Assembly (NCBI RefSeq): GCF_007747215.1
Contig: NZ_CP036273.1
Coordinates: 5,936,322-6,000,321 of the forward strand
Origin: Urbifossiella limnaea
GTDB taxonomy: Bacteria > Planctomycetota > Planctomycetia > Gemmatales > Gemmataceae
Direction of reading: 5' to 3'
Length of the DNA: 64,000 nucleotides
Both the position numbers and the translations under genes were made by a program. This document shows positions 16,358 through 24,146 of this stretch, one piece after another. Each line of letters starts with the position of its first letter. Positions within the stretch are counted from its first letter, which is position 1. Under the pieces are notes generated by a model that worked only from the letters and a program-made list of their open reading frames with translations, was not told the DNA's origin and did no database searches.

Positions 16358-18478
16358 ATGCGTCACCACCGGAACCGGTTCGCGCTGGAGCGCCTCGAAC
16401 CCCGCGACGTGCCGGCGGCCCAGTTCGCGGCCGTCGGCTCCGACGCCGGCGACATCGGCCGCGCGCAGCTGGTGGACACGGAGACCGGCACGCCGCGCTA
16501 CAGCGTCTTCCCGTTCGGCACCGACTTCACCGGCGGCGTCAGCGTCGCGGCGGGGGACGTGAACGGCGACGGCGTCACCGACCTGATCGCGGCGCCCGGC
16601 GCCGGCGGCGGGCCGGTGGTCAAGGTGTTCGACGGCGTCACCGGGGTCGAACTCTACAACCAACTCGTGTTCGACGCGTCGTTCCGCGGCGGGGTGTACG
16701 TCGCGGCCGGCGACACGAACCTCGACGGCAAGGCGGAAATCATCGCCGGCGCCGGCGAGGGCGGCGGCCCGGCCGTGACCGTCATCGACGGCGGCACCGG
16801 TGCCGTCGCCAGCAGTTTCTTCGCGTACGGCGACGGCTTCCGCGGCGGCGTCCGCGTCGCGGCCGGCGACGTGGACGGCGACGGCCGGGCCGACGTGATC
16901 GCGGGCGCCGGCCCGGGCGGGGCGCCGCACGTGCGGGCCGTCAGCGTCGCGGCCGGCGGCCGGGAACTCGCCAGCTTCCTGGCCTACGACGCCGCCTTCG
17001 CCGGCGGCGTGTTCGTCGCGGCCGGCGACCTCGACGCCGACGGCCGGACCGACATCGTCACCGGCACCGGCGCCGGCGGCGGCCCGCTGGTGAACAGCTT
17101 CCGCGGCGACGGCACCGCGTTCGACTCGTTCGTCATCGGCGACGGCAGCTCCCGGGCCGGCGTCCGCGTCGGCGTCGTCCACCGCGGGTACACCGCCGAC
17201 ATCGCCACCGTCGTCCCCGGCGCCGGCGTCGGCCGCTTCACCCCGACCGGCGAACCGACGGACGCCTCCGGCCTGACGGGGAACGGGTGGGTGAGCGGCC
17301 CCGCGGAGGCGACGCCGGACGCGGCACTACTGTGGAACCAGGTGGCGCTGCGGGCCGTCGCCGCCGACGCCACCCCGGCGCCGGCCGCGGCCCGGGCGCT
17401 GGCGATGCTCCACATCGCCGTCTTCGAGTCGGCGAACGTCATCGTCCGGCGGTACGAGTCGTACAGTTTCACCCCCGGGTCGCCCGACGACGCCGACCCC
17501 GAGGCGGCGGCGCTGCTCGCCGGGGAGCAGGTGCTGTCGGGCCTCTTCCCGGAGCAAGCCACCGAGTTCGTCCGCATCCGCAACGCCCGGCTGGCGCTGA
17601 TCCCGGACGGCACGGCGAAGGACGGCGGCCTCCAGACCGGCGCCCAAGAAGCGGAATTCCTCCTCTTCATCCGGGGGTTCGACGGCTCGGCCGAGGCCGG
17701 CTCGGTGCCGTTCACCCCGGGCACCAACCCCGGCGACTGGCGGCCGACGCCGCCCGACAACGCCCCGTTCCTGCTCCCCGGCTGGGGCAACGTGTCCACG
17801 TTCGCCATCGGGTCGGCGGCCGTGTTCCGCCCGAACGGCCCGCCGGAAGTGTCGAGCCTCGAGTACGCGGCCGAGCTGAACGCGGTGCAGCAACTCGGCC
17901 GGATCGACAGTAGCACCCGCACCGCGGACCAGACGCAGCAGGCGCTCTTCTGGGCCGGCGGGGCGGGCGCGAGCGCCGTGACGCAGGACGTGGTCCGCCG
18001 CGAGAACCTCGACCTGCTCGACTCGGCGCGGGCGTTCGCGCTGGTGGCGATGGCCGCGGCCGACGCCGCGATCGTGGCCTGGGACTCGAAGCTGACGTTC
18101 GCGCGCTGGCGGCCGATCACCGCGGTCCGCGAGGCGGGCGGCGACGACAACCCCGGCACGACTGCGGACCCGACTTGGACGCCGCTACTGGCGACGCCGA
18201 ACCACCCGGACTACATCTCGGACACGGCGGCGGTGACCGCCGCTGGCGCGGCAGTACTGACGGCGCTCTTCGGCGAGGGGTACGCCTTCCGCGCGTACTC
18301 GCCGGCGCTGCCGGGGGTAACGCGGTCCTTTGCCGGCTTCGCCGACGCCGCGGCGGAGGCGGCGCAAAGCGGCGTTTCCGGCGGGGTGCAGTTCCCGTCG
18401 TCGGCCGCGGACGGCCTCGCCGCCGGGGAGGCGGTCGGCGGCGTGGTCGTGGGCACGAAGCTGCGGCCGCTGGCGTGA
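16358..18478 (+). CDS. FG-GAP repeat protein fused to a degenerate vanadium haloperoxidase-like domain
   Basis: 706 residues. The N-terminus RFALERLEPRDVPAA matches the planctomycete LEPR-type leader of exported proteins. Residues about 30-310 hold VCBS/FG-GAP propeller repeats with calcium loops such as DVNGDGVTD, DVDGDGRAD and DLDADGRTD. Residues about 320-706 match the all-helical PAP2/vanadium haloperoxidase fold (TPGTNPGDWRPTPP; DSKLTFARWRPITAVRE). The Lys and Arg of the phosphate/vanadate site are kept. The SGH motif is SDT (Thr623 for the acid-base His), and the R...GGIH segment reads G672...GGVQ678, losing the Arg and the vanadate-linked His. Probably secreted and non-catalytic. Confidence 0.85.
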   Translation: MRHHRNRFALERLEPRDVPAAQFAAVGSDAGDIGRAQLVDTETGTPRYSVFPFGTDFTGGVSVAAGDVNGDGVTDLIAAPGAGGGPVVKVFDGVTGVELYNQLVFDASFRGGVYVAAGDTNLDGKAEIIAGAGEGGGPAVTVIDGGTGAVASSFFAYGDGFRGGVRVAAGDVDGDGRADVIAGAGPGGAPHVRAVSVAAGGRELASFLAYDAAFAGGVFVAAGDLDADGRTDIVTGTGAGGGPLVNSFRGDGTAFDSFVIGDGSSRAGVRVGVVHRGYTADIATVVPGAGVGRFTPTGEPTDASGLTGNGWVSGPAEATPDAALLWNQVALRAVAADATPAPAAARALAMLHIAVFESANVIVRRYESYSFTPGSPDDADPEAAALLAGEQVLSGLFPEQATEFVRIRNARLALIPDGTAKDGGLQTGAQEAEFLLFIRGFDGSAEAGSVPFTPGTNPGDWRPTPPDNAPFLLPGWGNVSTFAIGSAAVFRPNGPPEVSSLEYAAELNAVQQLGRIDSSTRTADQTQQALFWAGGAGASAVTQDVVRRENLDLLDSARAFALVAMAAADAAIVAWDSKLTFARWRPITAVREAGGDDNPGTTADPTWTPLLATPNHPDYISDTAAVTAAGAAVLTALFGEGYAFRAYSPALPGVTRSFAGFADAAAEAAQSGVSGGVQFPSSAADGLAAGEAVGGVVVGTKLRPLA

Positions 18479-18514
18479 GGCGCCGGCGGGCGGGCCGCTC
18501 GCCGGCACTGCTGC

Positions 18515-18520
18515 TACACT
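18515..18520 (+). promoter_or_regulatory. Candidate -10 element TACACT, radical SAM gene
   Basis: TACACT stands out in GC-rich sequence, 25 bases upstream of the GTG start. A GGGGG Shine-Dalgarno-like run lies between. No clear -35 is seen. Confidence 0.4.
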
Positions 18521-18545
18521 CGGGGTATCGCTCCGGGGGTGCGCC

Positions 18546-19757
18546 GTGTTCCTGAAGATGGCCAAGCGGGTGCTCGTCGAGACCGACAAGCGCCTCCTGT
18601 GGAAGCTCGCCTACAACATGGGCGTCGGCGCCGCCCTGTCCGTGCACCGGCACAAGCGCCGCCTCAAGCGCGGGCAGGTGTTCCCGCCGTTCCTGTACAT
18701 TTCGATCATCAACAGCTGCAACCTCCGCTGCCAGGGCTGCTGGGTGGACGTGGCCCACAAGCAGCAGACCATCTCCCCCGACGCCTTCCACCGCCTGATC
18801 CGCGAGGCGAAGGCGATGGGGAACCGCTTCTTCGGCATCGTCGGCGGCGAGCCGTTCATGCACCCGCACCTGCTGGACATGCTCGCGGAGCACCCGGACT
18901 GCTACTTCCAGGTGTTCACCAACGGCCACTTCCTCACCCCCGAGCGCGCCCGCCGCATGTGGCAGCTCGGCAACGTCACGCCGCTGTTGTCGGTCGAAGG
19001 GACCGAGATCGTGTCTGACGAGCGGCGCGGCCGCGGCGGCGTGCTGAGCAAGACGCTGACCGGCGTCAAGAACGCGCTCGACGCCGGCGTGTTCACCGGC
19101 GTGTGCACCAGCGTGTGCCGCACGAACATCGATGACCTGCTGAAGCCGGAGTGGATCGACAGGCTGATCGAGCTGGGCGTGTTGTACACCTGGTTCCACG
19201 TGTACCGGCCGATGGGGCCGAACCCGAACCCCGACCTGTGCCTGACGCAGGACCAGGGCGTGCGCGTGCGGAAGTTCGTGGTCGAGATGCGGGCCACGAA
19301 GCCGATCGTCATCGTGGACGCGTACCACGACGGCGAGGGGAAGGCGCTGTGCCCCGCGGCGACCGGCATCAGCCACCACATCAACCCGTGGGGCGGCATC
19401 GAGCCGTGCCCGATCGTGCAGTTCAGCACGGAATCGATTCACCCCGACGGCCGCACGCTGAAGGACAAGTTCCTCCGCTCGGCGTTCCTGGCCGACTTTC
19501 GCAAGCTGGCCGCCGACACCACCCGCGGCTGCATCGTGCTCGAACGGCCCGACCTGCTGAAGCAACTGGTGGAGGCCCACGGCGCCGCGGACGCCACGGC
19601 GCGCAAGACGGCGCTGGCCGAACTCGGGGCGATGACGCCGCGGCCGTCGCAGTACAACCCCGCCGCCGAGGTGCCGGAGCGGAACCCGCTGTACCGGGTG
19701 GCGAAGCGGCTGTTCTTCAACGACTTCGGCGTCTACGCCGGCCGCCCCCCGGGCTGA
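18546..19757 (+). CDS. Radical SAM protein with C-terminal Cys-rich region
   Basis: 403 residues. IINSCNLRCQGCWVDV carries the CxxxCxxC motif for the SAM-binding 4Fe-4S cluster, at about residue 60. GGEPFMHP is the SAM-binding GGE motif. Downstream, CPAATGISHHINPWGGIEPC resembles the auxiliary-cluster region of SPASM/Twitch-type enzymes. Substrate is not identifiable. GTG 18546 is preferred over ATG 18558 because GGGGG lies at good spacing before it; the two differ by four residues. DinB follows after 46 bases, then oleC and oleD, so a common operon is likely. Confidence 0.82.
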   Translation: MFLKMAKRVLVETDKRLLWKLAYNMGVGAALSVHRHKRRLKRGQVFPPFLYISIINSCNLRCQGCWVDVAHKQQTISPDAFHRLIREAKAMGNRFFGIVGGEPFMHPHLLDMLAEHPDCYFQVFTNGHFLTPERARRMWQLGNVTPLLSVEGTEIVSDERRGRGGVLSKTLTGVKNALDAGVFTGVCTSVCRTNIDDLLKPEWIDRLIELGVLYTWFHVYRPMGPNPNPDLCLTQDQGVRVRKFVVEMRATKPIVIVDAYHDGEGKALCPAATGISHHINPWGGIEPCPIVQFSTESIHPDGRTLKDKFLRSAFLADFRKLAADTTRGCIVLERPDLLKQLVEAHGAADATARKTALAELGAMTPRPSQYNPAAEVPERNPLYRVAKRLFFNDFGVYAGRPPG

Positions 19758-19803
19758 CCGCGAACGCCCACCACGACACGTCCTCCCGCCGCCGAGGTAC
19801 GCC

Positions 19804-20352
19804 ATGCCGACCGACGCCGACCTCGCGGCCGCCTACCGGGCCGGCGGCGCCCGCCCGACCGGAGAGCCGATGCCCGCCGCCGCCGACCTCGCCGAGAACT
19901 ACCTCCGCCCCCTCGCCGACCTCCGCGCCGCCGTCGCCGGCATGACCCGCGAGCAGGTGGTGGCGCGGCCGGTCGCCGGCCGGTGGAGCACGCTCGAAGT
20001 GCTCGCGCACCTGGCCGACTTCGAGCCGGTGTTCGTGGAGCGGATGAAGCGCATCCTCGCCTACGACTCACCACCACTAGCGGCCGCCGACGAGAACCTC
20101 TTCTTCGCGGCGCTCCGCTACCACGACCGCGACGCGGCCGAGGAATTGGCCGTCATCGAGGCGACGCGCGCGAGCGCCGCCCGCCTCATCCGCAGCCTGT
20201 CGGCCGAGCAGCTGGCCCGCACCGGCGTCCACAGCACCCGCGGCCCCCAGACGCTGGAGCAGGTCATCCGCTCGGTGACGGGGCACGTCGCGCACCACCT
20301 GCCGTTCGTCCGCGAGAAGCGGGCGGCGCTCGGGCTGCCGTCGCCCGCATGA
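19804..20352 (+). CDS. DinB-family (DinB_2) metal-dependent protein
   Basis: 182 residues. A four-helix-bundle DinB/YfiT-like pattern is visible: RWSTLEVLAHLADFE (first His) and TGHVAHHLPFVREKR (the paired His near the C-terminus), which together form the three-His divalent-metal site. Some family members are thiol transferases using bacillithiol or mycothiol; others are uncharacterised. Its TGA overlaps the oleC ATG (ATGA at 20349-20352), so the two are translationally coupled. Confidence 0.8.
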   Translation: MPTDADLAAAYRAGGARPTGEPMPAAADLAENYLRPLADLRAAVAGMTREQVVARPVAGRWSTLEVLAHLADFEPVFVERMKRILAYDSPPLAAADENLFFAALRYHDRDAAEELAVIEATRASAARLIRSLSAEQLARTGVHSTRGPQTLEQVIRSVTGHVAHHLPFVREKRAALGLPSPA

Positions 20353-22058
20353 CGGCCCCCCCGCTGAACGTCGCGGCCCACCTCGCCCGCATGGCCGCGG
20401 CCGTGCCCGACCGGCCGGCGCTGCTGCTGCCCGCGCGCCGCGTCCGCCCGCACGGCCACACGCCGCACCGGGCCGTCACCTTCGCGCAACTCGCCGCCGA
20501 CACCGACGCCCTCGCCCACGGCCTCGCCGCCGCCGGCGTCGGGCGCGGCACCCGTGCCGCGCTGATGGTGCCGCCGTCGGCCGACTTCTTCGCCCTCACG
20601 TTCGCGCTGCTGAAGGTCGCCGCCGTGCCGGTGCTCATCGACCCCGGCATTGGCGTGAAGAACCTCGGCACCTGCCTAGCGGAAGCGGAGCCGTTCGCGT
20701 TCATCGGCATCCCGAAGGCCCACGTCGCCCGCCGGCTGCTGGGGTGGGCCAAGAGGACGATTCGCGTCACGGTGAACGTCGGCCGGGGGCGATTCTTCTG
20801 TGACACCGGGGTGTCACGGCTCCGCGCCGCGGGCGCCGGCCGGGGGCCGTACCCGGTGCCGGACGTGGCGCGGGACGACGCGGCGGCGGTGCTGTTCACC
20901 AGCGGCAGCACGGGCGTGGCGAAGGGGGCGGTGTACACGCACGGCGTCTTCGCGGCGCAGGTCGAGATGCTGCGGGCGGTGTACGGCATCGAGCCGGGCG
21001 AGGTCGATTTCTGCACGTTCCCGCTGTTCGCGCTGTTCGGCCCGGCGCTGGGGATGACCTGCGTCGTGCCCGACATGGACTTTGCCCGCCCGGCCCGCAT
21101 CGACCCGCGGAAGGCCGTCGCGCAGGTGGCGCAGTTCGGCGCCACGAACCTGTTCGGCTCGCCCGCCGTGGTGCGTGCGCTCGGCGGCCACGGCGAACGC
21201 CTGCCGAGCCTGAAGCGTGCCATCTCGGCGGGCGCCCCCGCCCGTGCCGACCAGCTCGAGCGCTTCGCCCGGCTGTTGTCGCCCGGCGTGCAGGTGTTCA
21301 CGCCCTACGGCGCGACCGAGGCGCTACCCGTCGCCAACATCGGTAGCGGGGAAATCCTAACGGAGACGCGCCACCTCACCGACGAGGGCAGGGGCGTGTG
21401 CGTCGGCCGGCCGGTGCCGGGCGTCGTCGTCCGCGTCATCCCCATCACCGACGACGCGATTCCGGAGTGGGACGATGCTCGGGTATTGCCCCCCGGCGAG
21501 GTCGGCGAGTTTGCCGTGTGCGGGCCGGTGGTGACGGCGGCGTACTTCGGCCGGCCTGAAGCGACGCGGCTGGCGAAAATCCGCGACCCGCGGACGGGCG
21601 CCCTCTGGCACCGCATGGGCGACGTGGGATACTACGACGACATCGGGCGCTTGTGGTTCTGCGGCCGGAAGAGTCACCGCGTGGTGACCCCGCACGGCAC
21701 CCTGTTCACCGACCAGGTGGAGCCGGTGTTCAACACCGTGGCGGGCGTGTACCGGACGGCGCTGGTCGGCGCGCGGCGCGACGGCGTGACGCACCCGGTA
21801 CTGTGCGTCGAGCGACTCCTGCCCCGGCACTTCCCATGGTCGAAGGTGGACGCCAACTTCTTCGGTTGGCCGTGGGGGAAGATCGTTGACGGTTTGCGGC
21901 AGGTCGCGGCCCGGTTCGACCACACCCGGTCCGTGACGACGTTCCTCAGCCACTCCGGCTTCCCGGTGGACGTGCGGCACAACTCGAAGATCTTCCGCGA
22001 GAAGCTCGCCGCGTGGGCCGACCGCGAGCTCGGCCCGGCGTGGAGGCCGACCGCATGA
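20349..22058 (+). CDS. oleC: OleC: olefin beta-lactone synthetase (acyl-AMP ligase superfamily)
   Basis: 569 residues. The adenylation fold is shown by LFTSGSTGVAKGAVYTH (P-loop), FTPYGATEALPV and GDVGYYDDIGRLWFCGRKSH. The blocks EVDFCTFPLFALFGPALGMT and VPDMDFARPARIDPRKAV are typical of OleC and not of fatty acyl-CoA synthetases. OleC converts a beta-hydroxy acid to a beta-lactone using ATP, in long-chain olefin biosynthesis (OleABCD). It overlaps DinB upstream and oleD downstream by ATGA. OleA and OleB are not in the window. Confidence 0.85.
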   Translation: MTAPPLNVAAHLARMAAAVPDRPALLLPARRVRPHGHTPHRAVTFAQLAADTDALAHGLAAAGVGRGTRAALMVPPSADFFALTFALLKVAAVPVLIDPGIGVKNLGTCLAEAEPFAFIGIPKAHVARRLLGWAKRTIRVTVNVGRGRFFCDTGVSRLRAAGAGRGPYPVPDVARDDAAAVLFTSGSTGVAKGAVYTHGVFAAQVEMLRAVYGIEPGEVDFCTFPLFALFGPALGMTCVVPDMDFARPARIDPRKAVAQVAQFGATNLFGSPAVVRALGGHGERLPSLKRAISAGAPARADQLERFARLLSPGVQVFTPYGATEALPVANIGSGEILTETRHLTDEGRGVCVGRPVPGVVVRVIPITDDAIPEWDDARVLPPGEVGEFAVCGPVVTAAYFGRPEATRLAKIRDPRTGALWHRMGDVGYYDDIGRLWFCGRKSHRVVTPHGTLFTDQVEPVFNTVAGVYRTALVGARRDGVTHPVLCVERLLPRHFPWSKVDANFFGWPWGKIVDGLRQVAARFDHTRSVTTFLSHSGFPVDVRHNSKIFREKLAAWADRELGPAWRPTA

Positions 22059-23047
22059 AGGTGCTCGTCACCGGCGGCGGCGGGTTCCTCGGCGGCGCCG
22101 TCGTGCGGCGGCTCCGCGCCCGCGGCTGGCACGTCCGCTCCCTCACCCGCAGCGCCTACCCCTGGCTCGACGAACTCGGCGTCGAGCAGACCCTCGGCGA
22201 CCTCGCCGACGCCGACGCCGTCGCGAAGGCTGTCGCGGGGACGGACGTGGTGATTCACACCGCCGCGAAGGCCGGCGTGTGGGGCCGCCACGCCGACTAC
22301 GTCGCCACCAACGTCGCCGGCACCGAGAACGTCATCGCCGCCTGCCGCGCGGCCGGGGTGCGGCGGCTCGTCTACACCTCCACGCCGAGCGTCGTCCACG
22401 GCGGCGGCGACCTCGAAGGGGCCGACGAGAGCACGCCCTACCCCGAACACTTCGACGCCGCGTACCCCGAGACGAAGGCCGCGGCCGAGCGCGCCGTCCT
22501 GGCCGCGAACGGCCCCGACCTGGCGACCGTCGCCCTGCGGCCGCACCTCATCTGGGGGCCCGGCGACCCGCACCTCATCCCGCGCGTGCTGACCCGGGCC
22601 CGGGCCGGCAAGCTCCGCCGCATCGGCACCCGGCCCGTGCGCGTGGACGTGACGTACGTCGACAACGCCGCCGACGCCCACGTCCTCGCGGCGGAAAAGC
22701 TGGACATCGGGACCGCCCCCGCGGGGAAGGCGTACTTCATCTCCAACGGCGAGCCCGTCGAGTTGTGGGGGTTCTTGAACCGCGTCCTGGCCGCGGCCGG
22801 CTTGCCACCCGTCACGAAATCCGTGGCGGCGTGGAAGGCCCGACTCGCGGGGCGCGTGCTGGAGGCGACGTACCGCTGGCTGCGGCTGTCGGGCGAGCCG
22901 GCCATGACACGGTTCGTCGCGGCGCAGCTCGGCACGTCGCACTGGTACGACATCGCGGCGGCCCGGCGCGACCTGGGGTACGAGCCGGCGGTGAGCGTCG
23001 ACGAGGGACTGCGGCGGCTGGCGGCGTCGTTCGGCGGGGCGAAGTGA
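22055..23047 (+). CDS. oleD: OleD: NADPH-dependent 2-alkyl-3-oxoalkanoate reductase
   Basis: 330 residues, extended short-chain dehydrogenase. The Rossmann motif VTGGGGFLGGAVVRRL is at the N-terminus. HTAAKAGVWG and RLVYTSTPSVVHGGGDLEGA are highly characteristic of OleD, and YPETKAAAE gives the YxxxK catalytic pair. OleD reduces the beta-keto acid made by OleA to the beta-hydroxy acid that OleC lactonises. The start overlaps the oleC stop (ATGA, 22055-22058), and the two enzymes are consecutive in the pathway. Confidence 0.85.
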   Translation: MKVLVTGGGGFLGGAVVRRLRARGWHVRSLTRSAYPWLDELGVEQTLGDLADADAVAKAVAGTDVVIHTAAKAGVWGRHADYVATNVAGTENVIAACRAAGVRRLVYTSTPSVVHGGGDLEGADESTPYPEHFDAAYPETKAAAERAVLAANGPDLATVALRPHLIWGPGDPHLIPRVLTRARAGKLRRIGTRPVRVDVTYVDNAADAHVLAAEKLDIGTAPAGKAYFISNGEPVELWGFLNRVLAAAGLPPVTKSVAAWKARLAGRVLEATYRWLRLSGEPAMTRFVAAQLGTSHWYDIAAARRDLGYEPAVSVDEGLRRLAASFGGAK

Positions 23048-23129
23048 GGCCCGGTGGTTGACCCGCGGGCGGCCGATTCTCATTCTGACGGTGGGGGGTT
23101 TGTCTCGCACCCCCGCCGCGGGGCTGTGC

Positions 23130-24041
23130 ATGGCCGAGGACGTGATCGTCGCCGACCGGGTGGTCGTCCGGTACCGCGGCAAGACCGCGCTCGACGAGTT
23201 GAACCTGCGCGTCCCGCGCGGCGCCGTCTACGCCTTCCTCGGCGACAACGGCGCCGGCAAGACGACGACGATGCGCATCCTCACCGGCCTGGCCCCGGCC
23301 GACGCCGGGCGGGCGGAAATCCTCGGCCTCGACTGCTACGCCCGCGCCCTGGACCTGCGCCACCGCGTCGGCTACATGCCGGAGCGGCCGCGGTTCTACG
23401 ACTGGATGAAGGTCGCCGACATCGGCTGGTTCACGGCCGCGTTCCACCGGCCCGGCTTCCTGCCCCGCTACCGCGAGTGGACCGACCGCCTCGGCCTCGA
23501 CCCCGCCAAGAAGCTGAAGGAACTGTCCAAGGGCGGGTACGCCCGCGTGGGGCTGGCGCTGGCGCTGGCCCCCGACCCCGAGGTGCTGCTGCTGGACGAG
23601 CCGACGAGCGGCCTCGACCTGCTGACGCGCCGCGAGTTCCTGGCGGGCCTGGCCGACCTGGCGGCGGCGGGGCGGACGGTGCTCATTTCGAGCCACTCGA
23701 TCGCGGAACTGGAGCGGGCCTGCACGCACGCCGGGCTGCTGCGCGACGGGAAGATGATTCTGTCCGCGCCGCTGGGGGAGTTGCGGAAGAAGGTGCGGCG
23801 GATCAGCCTGCGGTTCGCGGAGCAGCCGCCGGACGCCGCGGCGCTGGGGACGGTGCTGACGCGGAACGGCACCGGCCACTTCTGGCAGGCGACGGTGCAA
23901 GACCCCGACCCGGGTGCCGTGAACGCACTTCGCTCGTCGCCGGGCGTGACGGACTTCGAGGACAGTGCGGTGTCACTGGAAGAGGTGTACGCGGCACTGA
24001 TGGCGCGGACCGCGCCGGTGGTGACGCGCGTGGCGGAGTAA
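23130..24041 (+). CDS. ABC transporter ATP-binding protein
   Basis: 303 residues. Walker A GDNGAGKTTT, Q-loop region VGYMPERPRFYDWM, signature LSKGGYARVGLA (variant of LSGGQ), Walker B VLLLDEPTSGLD and the switch His in SSHS. The C-terminal ~80 residues are an accessory domain as in ABC-2 type exporters. The partner permease follows, separated by a perfect 34-bp palindrome. ATG 23130 is used; the upstream frame has no ABC similarity. It may be transcribed with oleCD (83-base gap), but the substrate is unknown. Confidence 0.88.
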   Translation: MAEDVIVADRVVVRYRGKTALDELNLRVPRGAVYAFLGDNGAGKTTTMRILTGLAPADAGRAEILGLDCYARALDLRHRVGYMPERPRFYDWMKVADIGWFTAAFHRPGFLPRYREWTDRLGLDPAKKLKELSKGGYARVGLALALAPDPEVLLLDEPTSGLDLLTRREFLAGLADLAAAGRTVLISSHSIAELERACTHAGLLRDGKMILSAPLGELRKKVRRISLRFAEQPPDAAALGTVLTRNGTGHFWQATVQDPDPGAVNALRSSPGVTDFEDSAVSLEEVYAALMARTAPVVTRVAE

Positions 24042-24053
24042 CGGGGTGGTCCA

Positions 24054-24123
24054 GGAACCCGCGCGGGCGCTTGCGGCTTAGCGCGCCCCGGCGCGCTAAG
24101 CCGCAAGCGCCCGCGCGGGTTCC
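24054..24123. repeat. Perfect 34-bp palindrome with 2-base loop between ABC ATPase and permease genes
   Basis: Bases 24054-24087 and 24090-24123 are exact reverse complements across a CC spacer, a 70-base near-perfect palindrome. It contains GCTTGCGGCTTAGC, also the core of the 12073-12118 hairpin. It starts 12 bases after the ATPase stop and ends 23 bases before the permease start. It could extrude as a cruciform or fold as a very stable RNA hairpin that sets the ATPase:permease ratio. Confidence 0.9.
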
Positions 24124-24146
24124 CGACTCTCATCGCAGGTGCCCAC

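Noticed and set aside
20349-22058. Annotation as a generic long-chain acyl-CoA ligase
   Set aside because: The FPLFALFGPALG and VPDMDxxRPA blocks and the oleD neighbour fit OleC better.
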